This document shows, one piece after another, positions 44,076-52,600 of a stretch of DNA of 64,000 bases. Position 1 is the stretch's first letter, and every line of letters begins with the position of its first letter. The position numbers and the translations under genes are program-made. Origin of the DNA: Isochrysis galbana (lineage: Eukaryota; Haptophyta; Isochrysidales; Isochrysidaceae); the NCBI GenBank assembly GCA_018136815.1, contig CM030933.1, forward strand, positions 7,838,284 through 7,902,283, written 5' to 3'. Under the pieces are notes generated by a model. The model had not been told where the DNA came from and ran no database searches. It saw only the letters and a program-made list of their open reading frames with translations.

Positions 44076-44781
44076 TCGTGTTAGTACATGGCTAGTGGCA
44101 GTAGCGGTACTAAGGCTCAGTTGTAAAAAAATATCGCCGCCTACAGCCCAGCTACCAGCTACTTGCAGTTACGCACCGCGTAGTCCGGCGCGCAAGGGAG
44201 AAGCCTTTGGTGTTGATGAGAATTTTGCGTGGGAAGTCGAACGCTGCAAACGAGCCCGTCTTGGGTGCTACGTAGAGCCATAGCTCAAAAATAAAAATGG
44301 TTTTTAATGCGTCATGTAGTAATAGGATGCGCAGTGCGGCGTGCCGCTTTCTCCTCCTCAATCAAGCCACAGAGGACAAGGGACGGGGGACCGTGCTATG
44401 TCCTCCCTGTGATAGGTAGATGGAGATGGTGAAGCACAAGAGCAGCGGTACAATGCCACGACAAGGTGTGACCTGAAGGTAGTCCAGCAAGTGTGCTGTG
44501 CGCTGCAATCTCGCTGGCTTGACCGCGCTCCTAGCACCATCAGACCCCGCGAGGCACCACTTGCCCCTCACAAAAGCCACATTCGCACTACACTCTACGA
44601 CTTCCGGTCCGGCCCGCGACCCGTGCGTGCGGGTTGGCCCTGCAAGCGAGGCCACCTGCCTTTTGGGCCGCTTAGACACCATTCGGCGTCTCGGATTCGA
44701 CAACATGGCCTCCTAGGCCACCTCAGCGATGCACCCGGAGCACACAATATGTAGCAAACCGGCTCGTGAATACAGGTGCGC
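44076..44781. other. Intergenic, nothing recognised
   Basis: A short AT-richer stretch lies near 44285-44330. A minus-strand frame at 44706-44362 has no recognisable features. No gene is called. Confidence 0.4.
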
Positions 44782-45472
44782 CTAGCCAAGCAACTTGCCG
44801 ATCGCGTAGCCGGCCGCAGCGCCGACTATGGCGCCACAACGGGCGCGCGTGCAGGCGCCGCACGAGTCGCCTGTTACCTCGCCATTGGCGCTGATGGGAC
44901 TCATTGAGCAGACGGCATTCTTGTCGGAGTATATGTTGGCGAATGCAGAACAGAGCACCTTGGAGCCTATTGAGCCACACGGTTTCGAGTCGATAACGAC
45001 GACGAGCTTGTTGCCGCCCGTCGAGAACTCAAGCACGGTGCCCTTGGGCGCGCCTTTTGGCAGGCCCTTGGTAAGACATTTCTCGAATTCCTCGATGAGT
45101 GCACCGTCTTTGCAGCGCGGCTTGAGCGCGTCGCCCAGCGCACTCACCATCTTCTTGGCGCTCACACCGTACGACATCTTAAGCATGTAGGTGCCCGAGT
45201 CGTATTCACCCACAGCGTACACCTTAATCGGACCCTTGTAACGCACGCCCAGCTGTAAGGTGTAGGGAAGAGGGGGGGTGAGGGGTGAGAGGGGACGTTC
45301 ACGGTGTACGGTGAGTGCAAGAACAGAGGCGGACTGGTGTCGAGGGTGCTGCGTGACGTGCCTTGGCGAGAGACTCTCCCTTGTGCTTCTCCGGGAAGCT
45401 GATCCCGGTGCGTGGCTCGACCGTCGCCTCGGCGAGCGCAAGGAGCGCCGAGAGCAGCAGCGAGACCCGCAT
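44782..45472 (-). CDS. Chalcone-isomerase-like domain protein, secreted or membrane-linked
   Basis: Two exons, 45472-45362 and 45252-44782, give 193 residues. The intron is GC-AG: exon 1 ends CTCGCCAAG and intron 1 starts GCACGT. A GT donor four bases later would break the frame, and the GC junction restores the family sequence SLAK|LGVRYKG. Residues 1-16 are a signal peptide (MRVSLLLSALLALAEA). The CHI-fold signatures are EPRTGISFP, LGVRYKGPIKVYAVGEY, LKMSYGVSAKKM, KGTVLEF and GSIGSKVLCSAFANIYSD. The Cys-containing tail ends in a Gly/Ala segment (GAIVGAAAGYAIGKLLG) like a glycine-zipper membrane helix. Many CHI-fold proteins are not flavonoid enzymes but bind fatty acids or have unknown roles, so no reaction is assigned. 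Confidence 0.85.
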
Positions 45473-45966
45473 CGATGAGATGGAGATGTGAGCAGGTGGC
45501 GGTGATTTCGTGACTTCTCGTGGGCCAAAAATATGTCGTATCCGCGATCGACCTTTTTGTTTTTATGCCCCCTCCATGACCAGCGGGCTCTAGTTTTTAG
45601 TTTGCGCTAGTGAATCACCAGCGGGCTTTAGTTTGCGCTAATGAACGGCGACGGAGCAACGAGGGAGCTTTTAGAGGAGAGGATTTTTGTCAACAAGGAA
45701 AAGAAGTGGTGGGTGGATGTGGGGGAAAAAGTGACTCGGAGTCTCGGAGTGTAACTGTGACATATTATGGGGGTGGAGGTGGAGAGTGAGTGACTCTGAG
45801 TCAGTGAGTCAGAGGCAAGCCAATTACATGACTATTAATAGGTATTAATAGGTGATTAATAGGGGGTTTTGAGATGGCCGATTAATAGGAATAGGCGATT
45901 AATCGGTGGTTTTTCAGCCACCCTATGAATCGGTTGGCTATTAATAGGTAATAGTAATAGGTACTT
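45473..45966. other. Upstream region of CHI-like gene and AT-rich repeat cluster
   Basis: A short direct repeat, ACCAGCGGGCT then TAGTTTGCGCTA, occurs twice at 45578-45644. From about 45835 to 45960 the word TTAATAGG recurs about eight times, as it does in the MITE-like element at 19546-19953. Confidence 0.5.
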
Positions 45967-46061
45967 ATCGCCCTGGCACCATCATGGTGACCAGGGCGGC
46001 CGAAAGGAGAGAGAGCGACGCCATCGCTCGCGCTCTCTCCAGAACAGAACCGGATAAAATT
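45967..46061 (+). repeat. 95-bp perfectly repeated hairpin module, copy 1
   Basis: Identical over 95 bases to 51826-51920. It folds into CCCTGGCACCAT/ATGGTG-A-CCAGGG and a second stem GGAGAGAGAGCG/CGCTCTCTCC. Flanks differ between the copies. It lies within or beside the LTR of the copia element to its right. Confidence 0.85.
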
Positions 46062-46292
46062 CCTCTTATAATTCTCCCACACCACTATCACACGCACATT
46101 CACAGTAACACGTAGATAACTAACGTAACGGGATACGCGAAGAAAGGGGGTTGAGCATGGGAGAAAGAGAGGAAAGAAAAGGAAGGAAGAGAGGAGGCCC
46201 GTCGCCTCCCCTCACGTGAAGAGAGAGGTGAGAGGAGATCTCGCAGGACTTAGAAAGTAAACGTAGGAGAGGACGGAGGGGCATCCGTAACA
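46062..46292 (-). mobile_element. Probable 3' LTR of a minus-strand Ty1/copia element
   Basis: On the minus strand a polypurine tract AGGAGGGGG is followed by TGTTACGG at 46292, the expected LTR start. It lies 44 bases beyond the gag stop. The LTR probably runs left to or past 45967; its far end is not identified. Confidence 0.55.
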
Positions 46293-46905
46293 CCCCCTCC
46301 TAAACGGAGCAAGGGGTGCGACGTTTACATTTACGTCATTCAGGAAGTGGCTGTTGACGAGAAAGAATCAAGAATACCCCGGCCATACAGGTGTTGATGT
46401 GATCATACTGGGTATTGAGATCCTTGAGGTTGATGTCGGCTTTAGGGTCAATGAGGCTCCGCTGTGCTGCGGCTAAGTATGCGGTATAGTCTCCCGCACC
46501 TGCGTTTTTTCGGCCGCGGTAAAGTCCCCGTAGATGTTCGAGGGCGCCGACCCCGTCGTTGACGAAGGAGTTGCGGACACTAATGCGCAGGTTTGAAGGT
46601 AGGCATTGGAGGATTAGGCCGTACAACTGGGTGTTCAAGGTGGTCCATTCCTCTAGGGCTTGTAGGGCTTTCTTTCTTTTACGTTGGGCAGCCTCAGCCG
46701 CCTCGGCGTTGGTGGTCTCATCGCTCGCCGGGAGAGGGTCTGGAACAGTGGGTTTCTCAGTGGGAGATTGTTCGCATATCATGCTGACTGCTTTTGTCAG
46801 CTTGAACGCGACGTAGCCTCCAAAGCAGATATCCCAATCGAGGAAATCTGCTCCTTCGCCTGAGAAGATTGGCAGGGTAGATCCCTCTCCACACTGAACG
46901 GTAGG

Positions 46906-46923
46906 GAGGAAAACGATTAGGAA
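46906..46923. repeat. Left target-site duplication
   Basis: GAGGAAAACGATTAGGAA, identical to 47671-47688, flanks the 747-bp insertion. Confidence 0.92.
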
Positions 46924-47670
46924 TTAATTTCTTAATAGTCTCACCGCACACGCGACCGTGCAGCCTCTACTTTCTACTCACGTAGGAAACTTTCTACACC
47001 CCCAATCCGCCGGCCCTTTCCCCCCCGCCATCAGGCGACTCCCCCCGTGCACTACTAGGGGGATAGGGGAAAAGGGCTTAGATATGGTCGGTGGCCCGCG
47101 CCCCCCCCCGGCGATCCGTTCCCCCCTTCCTCCTACGCCTACCGGGCTGGCGGCGGCCTCGGTCCCGACTTATCCTGTAAACAGGTGCGGGACTTACATA
47201 TTTTCCGGTGAGCGGAGCTCTCGCTCCGCCCACCCCCTTCTCCGCGCTCTCTCTCCCCTCTCCTGCAGGCACGCGCGATGGCGCGCCTGCGACAGGCCTG
47301 CAGCTGCCCCTGGCGACCCCTGGAGGCCTCTGGAGGCCAGCTCAGGGGGCAGAGGAGGCTGGGGCTGGGCCCTGGCCTCCCCTGCCTCTCCCTCGCTGGC
47401 GCTCCTGTGCCTCAGGGGTCCCCAATCTGCACCTGTCTGCCTGTCGAACAGGGGGGAGGGGGGGTTGGAGCGATGGGCTGGCCACGACAGGCCAGGACGC
47501 GCGAGGCAGGCAAGCCTGCCAGTGAGAGAGTGGGTCAGCAGGGCATTCTGCTCCTGGCAAGCCATCAGGCGTGCCAGGAGCATGGGTGGTTCCTCCCCCA
47601 TGGCAGGGGAGGAGTGGAGAGAGGGGGGGGCTCATGCCCCCCCATGGGGCAACCAAGTATAAACTTAGTT
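46924..47670 (+). mobile_element. Dispersed 3'-hairpin element with 18-bp target duplication
   Basis: A 747-bp insertion bounded exactly by the duplicated 18 bases. It aligns with 20021-20918 over most of its length and shares its 3' module with 210-600 and 13120-13545. It ends CAACCAAGTATAAACTTAGTTG, read as AACCAAGT-ATAA-ACTTAGTT, a hairpin. There is no poly(A) tail or recognisable tRNA-type promoter box. The long, variable-style target duplication fits LINE-assisted (target-primed) insertion of a non-autonomous RNA; this class assignment is an inference. Confidence 0.85.
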
Positions 47671-47688
47671 GAGGAAAACGATTAGGAA
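47671..47688. repeat. Right target-site duplication
   Basis: Second copy of GAGGAAAACGATTAGGAA at the 3' edge of the insertion. Confidence 0.92.
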
Positions 47689-48066
47689 GAGGAGGACAAG
47701 ATGGATGTCGATTTTGAGTTTATTCAGCTTGCTTTGTCGGTCGCTGCCAGTGGCCCGCGTGCGAGCACGTATTTGAGTGGTGGATACCCCGGATGTTGTG
47801 GTGGTCTCGGTTGATGTTTGGGTCGGGCGTGACTGTGGGCAAGTACTCCAAAGTGAGACGGGAGGTCGTTGCCGACGTTGCCACGCGGCTTTCGGATCCG
47901 ATCGCTTTTTCCTGGGAGGCAGGAGAAACGGTGCGTCGTCGTCGTATACATCGTAGCCTTTGACGTCAACCGTCGTCGAGTTACCTGCACGTGGCGCACA
48001 CCCACAGACAGCCAGAGGCATGCTATCGGTGTTAGTTAGCCAGCGCATCGCTATCCGGTGTCGCAT

Positions 48067-48651
48067 TCATCCTAGATGATGCGATTTCTAGGCTCTTATT
48101 TCCAGGTCCTTCGTCGTGCGGCCACACGGCGAAGCTCAGGTACTTCTAGGTTGGTAGGGTTCGTCCCTAGCGATCTAGAATTCGAGTTCTCGTTTCGTTC
48201 CTTCTAGCCTGTCTGTCAGGTCTAGATTCCGGGTTTCCTCCTTTCGGGTAATCTTGACCCAAAGGAGCCAGGTTGCCTGTCACTCGCTGCGCGCTTGTCT
48301 CAGGCTCTCGAGTTACCTTGTGAAGGCTTGTTTAGCTTCTTGCAAGGCTTGTTGTTTCTTGTTGGGTTCCGGTTCTTTCTTGGGACCTGCTGACTTTCGT
48401 TGTTGTCCAGGCCTGTTCTTCGTAGGTTCTGCTTGGCCTGGTTAGGGTTTCGTTGCCTCCCCGCGTTCGGCGTTTGGCGTTGGCGTTCGGAAATTTCCTC
48501 TCACATTCCCTAGGTCCGCTACCCTTGGCTTGTAGGTCCTTGCTTCTTTCTTCTCGGTCAAGGTTTTGGCGAGCGAGTCGGTTGCTCTATCCGCTCGAGA
48601 TTTGAGGTTTAATTTGCCATCTCCCCTTGGAGATCGGTGAAGGTTCGCTTC
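48067..48651. other. Retroelement leader-like region
   Basis: Shares ordered words with 32240-32370 and 34935-34978. The word GGTTTAATTTGCCATCTCCCC near 48606 (in parts) recurs near 52130 and 52180 ahead of the gypsy gag. It looks like LTR or leader sequence; the element boundaries are not clear. Confidence 0.45.
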
Positions 48652-48668
48652 TTAGGTGAGGGAATCTT
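48652..48668. repeat. Left target-site duplication of truncated LINE
   Basis: TTAGGTGAGGGAATCTT, matching 49752-49768. Confidence 0.85.
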
Positions 48669-49751
48669 CGCGTTACAGTTTCAGACATAACACGAGCACT
48701 AGAGGAGAAAACCCTAGGCAACACGCCCCAACCGGCACGTGAGGCATGGGCACGAAAAATCGACCTAACCCAAGAAGAATGGAAACACGTGGCCAGCCTA
48801 TACACTTTGCCCCTACTGAAACACACGGACAAACACCCACACTTCAAGCACATCACCCACAGGAGACTGGGAACACGAAACCGCTTCAATATGGCGACCA
48901 CGAAGAAATGCAGACTATGCGGAAAACATCAAGAGAGCTCGATCCACCTGGCCAGATGCCCCGCCACAAAACAGATCTTTGCTACTATAGAAGCAGTAGC
49001 AGGATTCACCCCGGAACACAATAGGACGGCGATACAAAAAGTGAAGGACAAACTGTTCGTATACCCGAGCACGCCGACGCCCGATAGCCTCAGAACCCTA
49101 TACTTGATAGCATGGAGATTTATAATAACTGACTTCTATAAGGTCGAATACGACAATTACACTTTTCACCACATCCCCGTCATCGAACGCACTCTGACCA
49201 GATTCACATCCCTCGTACGCGGCCTCGAATCCTCGAACAAATCTTCGCTAGCGCGCGCCAAGCAAGCCTCCCGAGGCAGAAGGCCAAAGATCAAGGACGC
49301 ACGGGACCTTAGCGCCCCGATATTCATAGTGAACACCAAAGGTGCCCTCGCAATGAACACAAACCTGACCTTGGTGGCACAAGCTCTCGACATGGCAGAA
49401 AAACTAGCCTAACCGTCCAACAAACGCCGCACCCCGCGCACTCATGATCCCACGTCACAGGTCAATGCGCAACACAGGCGCAAACCCACCCTCATGCGCC
49501 ACCAACCACGAGGACCGCAAGAAAAACCGATCGTCCGATGGAGCGAGAGGAGGCCCAGAAATCGACCACCGGAGACCGGTACACGCCGCCTGCCACTGGA
49601 AACCCCGAACATGGAGCCCCTAAGTAGAGCACGAGGGGACGAGCCGCAAGGCGAGTGTAAGGGAGTATTAAGGGACGCGGGCGTGGCTGTCGGGAGAATG
49701 TCGCAAGGCCGCGAGCGCGGAGTGAACATTAAGAAGTTTTTTTTTTTTTTT
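48669..49751 (+). mobile_element. 5'-truncated LINE (ORF2 C-terminal tail and 3' UTR)
   Basis: The insertion starts inside ORF2. Residues SLYTLPLLKHTDKHPHFKHI, the knuckle CRLCGKHQESSIHLARC, and SLRTLYLIAWRFIITDFYKV match the tail at 42330-42700, and the frame stops at 49412. The 3' UTR includes CGGAGACCGG-type boxes. The element ends in a run of 17 T before the duplicated target. Truncation at the 5' end plus a 17-bp target duplication is the classic result of incomplete target-primed reverse transcription. Confidence 0.88.
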
Positions 49752-49768
49752 TTAGGTGAGGGAATCTT
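49752..49768. repeat. Right target-site duplication of truncated LINE
   Basis: Second copy of TTAGGTGAGGGAATCTT directly after the T-run. Confidence 0.85.
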
Positions 49769-51399
49769 TCCCCTTGATGCAAGTTACATGCAAGCCTTGG
49801 CCCCTTTGGTGTTTCTTCCCCTTGGTTGCTACTCAGGGTTGTTCGTTAGAAGCGTCTAGAAGGTTCACGCTCAACGGCAAGATTTCCTCTGTCGCGAAGA
49901 CATCTCGTTGCGATCTGTATCCAAAGTGATCGCCGTGGTCGCGCGACATGACGCTCCCCTTCGGACTCTCCGCTACGTGGGAAGTTACAACGGAGACACG
50001 CTCCGGCCGTCGCTGCGGAGTCTCTCTCTCTCTCTCGCTCTCTCTCTCCGTCTCTCGCGACGTGTTTGAGTTATCGGTGATTTGGGGTCGCGGTTGCTTG
50101 ATAATTTGCTTGGTTTGGGTGAATGATTCCGGTGTGTTCGTGAGTCGGTGTATCCTGTTGTTCTCAGCCTCGTTGTCCGTCGTTGTTCGCTGTGTCGCTG
50201 CACTCTAGCAGCCTAGGCTCCCTCCCTGAGGGAAGAGTTCTTTGTAGGTCTAACAATCTCTTAAAACCCAACACACTAGGGCCGCTAGGAGCGCCTCGCC
50301 GCCCCACAGCCCTTCGTTCGCCGTTCGTTCCCCGTCCAGACACCCAAATGGGGTTGCCCGACCCAGTCCAGAATTTCATTCACCCGACTCCCGGTGGGGA
50401 GGAGGGCCAAAGCGCCGCGCTAGCCGCCGGTCCGCCGGTGCTGCTCGCGACGGAGTGGCTCAGAGCCCTCCGGCTCCGCTCGACTCGACATCCGGGTCCA
50501 GATACTGACAGGTTGGCCTGGGATCTTCCGAGGGCCCCATCAGCACTGTCGGACGACACGACTCGCATGTCCAAGCTGCCTGTGGGTGAGAAACAAAGGA
50601 TGTCCCGGCCGCACGCGTAGTGCATACTGGTTCAGACGTACTGGCTCTGGTGAGATCATCGGTGCTTGAGCGATTAATGTCTCCGTGCACCTCCCCCCGA
50701 GTTGGGAGATCTCCCAACTCACAACCACCGTCCTTGCCAGTGCGGGACCCCGGCATTGGGGCTTGGTCACCAGCGGCCGTCCTCGCACGAGGTCCTTGAG
50801 GCTGCCAATGGGCAGTTGGTGCCGGGGATGTATAGGTCCGCCAGGTCATGCCTAGGACCCCTTGAGGGGGCCACAGGAAAGACAGTGGCGAGGATGCCCG
50901 GGGGGATGTAGCCCGCCTTCCCGCGCGCACGCGCCCCCCGGTTACCGGTCGACCCGGCCAGCAGAGCCAACGTGGGCGCAGGATAGACGAGAAATGTGAC
51001 CATGCTCGGCACCATGGTGCTCGAGAGCGAGGATGATGATGATTTATGAGCATTCCTTCCTGGCATTGCTTCAGTAATCCCCACAATTTTCTTCCCATAA
51101 GGAGAAGAAGAGAGAAGATGTTGTGAAATGTGGCCGAGTCCATGGATCGAGATACGCGGCGGCAAATCAGGCGACGGCGACTACGAATTGGAAGGTCAGA
51201 TTTTCCACAACGGAGAAGGTGCATTGCCCAAGCCACCTTAATCTCCTCCCACAATCCCCCTCTTTTGGGGGTTGGGAAGAAGCCCTCATCAACCCATGAG
51301 GAGTGGGGAGGTATGATGGAAAGCGAGTGGGACGAGTCGGATCGCATAGAGAGTCGCCCAGATGGTCGGATCGAGCGCGAAAAACAGTCGCGAGCTGCG
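49769..51399. other. Intergenic/retroelement-derived DNA, no gene called
   Basis: A CT microsatellite lies at 50020-50055. A 350-residue minus-strand frame (51512-50460) is rich in Arg, Pro and Ser with no family match and overlaps repeats, so it is not called. Confidence 0.4.
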
Positions 51400-51790
51400 A
51401 GCAAAAGGGCGGTGGGGTCAGACCCAAATGGGAGTGGCCCAATGGGGTCATGTGAGCCACTATGAGTGGCCTCACATGGCCCCCCCACACCCCACTTCAT
51501 CCGGTCGAACATACGATCTGGTGAGAAGGGGGGGGTTCCGGCCGCAGCGGCTCAACGAGCACGCGCGAGCGAGGAGAATTGGCAGCGAGGCCGGTGAAGG
51601 GGGCAGACCCAAGTGGGAGTGACCCAATGGGGCCATGGGGGGGGCCATGGGCCCCTCCAAACAGGCCCCCCACTCCTTGTTCCATCGCTGCAGCCATACG
51701 GCTGAGCGAGGAGGGGAGGGTTTTCGGCTGCAGCGGCTCAACGAGCGCGCGCAGACACGACAGGCGGGCGCGATCCACTGGGATGGGCCT
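51400..51790 (+). repeat. Imperfect tandem repeat, about 187-bp period
   Basis: GACCCAAATGGGAGTGGCCC near 51421 recurs as GACCCAAGTGGGAGTGACCC near 51607. GCAGCGGCTCAACGAGC near 51544 recurs near 51732. Indels make the period slightly variable. Confidence 0.75.
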
Positions 51791-51825
51791 GGAGGGGGCC
51801 ATCCCATCCCGTGCAGCAGCTCCAT

Positions 51826-51920
51826 ATCGCCCTGGCACCATCATGGTGACCAGGGCGGCCGAAAGGAGAGAGAGCGACGCCATCGCTCGCGCTCTCTCCA
51901 GAACAGAACCGGATAAAATT
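51826..51920 (+). repeat. 95-bp perfectly repeated hairpin module, copy 2
   Basis: Identical to 45967-46061. It lies upstream of the gypsy gag in the same orientation, within a likely LTR or leader. Confidence 0.85.
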
Positions 51921-52600
51921 GTCGCATTCGCGAATCGACACTCGTTAGGCTTCGCTCTTCTCTTCGTCGTTCGGCATTTATCGTTATAATTCTCTGCTTT
52001 CTCTCGTTCTCGGTCAAAAGCTTCGCTTGGATGCATGGGATCGTGGGTTGTGGAGCGCCCTCTCTCTTCCTCTCGAAAGAGAAGGGAAGTTTCCCCACCT
52101 TTCTTCCTCCCAGGCGCCTCGCAGATAGGTTTAATTTGCTATCTCCCCTGCGGATTCTTTATCTGCTTCTGGGGGCAATCAGGTTTAATTTGCGACCTCT
52201 TCGCATCTCCCCCTTAGGCACATCGCACTCCTTTCGTCTTATTTGGTAGGTCTCTTGGAATCCTGCGTAGCAAGATTGCCCCTCGATTCCGTTATGGTGC
52301 GATTCCCGTTCCAGACAAGATCGCCGACAGATCGCCCTTTGATCGTCGTCCGTCGTTGTCTGATCGGAGTGTTTGGGTTTGATTTCAGTCGAGTTATGTG
52401 AGAAAGTCGTGGGGCGAGAGTCGGGGTGTTTTCCTGGGTGTCTCTGTCCGTCGTCCTGTCGTCAGTCGTCATCCGTCGTCGCTCTCGCTCTCGTCGCTCT
52501 CGCTCTCGTAACACTCGTACCCAACAAACTCGCCTCGCCTCGCCAGCCCCTGCCTTCACAGCCCTCCTCTCACTCGCCCTCGCCTCTCGCCGCTCGTTCC
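51921..52600 (+). mobile_element. Leader / LTR-proximal region of the gypsy element
   Basis: Contains two close copies of GGTTTAATTTGC (52130 and 52180) and CTCGTCGCTCTCGCTCTCGT microsatellite DNA just before the gag ATG at 52601. No tRNA primer site or LTR end could be fixed by eye. Confidence 0.45.

Larger units (their letters stand above)
46336..48066 (-). pseudogene. Ty1/copia gag gene split by a 747-bp insertion; pol absent
   Basis: The downstream part (46923-46336) encodes a copia-type Gag: IFSGEGADFLDWDICFGG, then EEWTTLNTQLYGLILQCLPS, RISVRNSFVNDGVGALEHL. The upstream part (48066-47671) encodes a low-complexity basic leader ending VLLFLIVF. The two parts are in the same frame, interrupted by an element at 46924-47670 flanked by an 18-bp direct repeat. 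The gag frame stops at 46336 and the polypurine tract and LTR start follow at once, so protease, integrase and RT are missing. That makes this a non-autonomous, gag-only element or an internally deleted copy. Confidence 0.75.

Noticed and set aside
50460..51512. 350-codon minus-strand frame
   Set aside because: Composition is Arg/Pro/Ser-rich, it overlaps tandem repeats and matches no known family.
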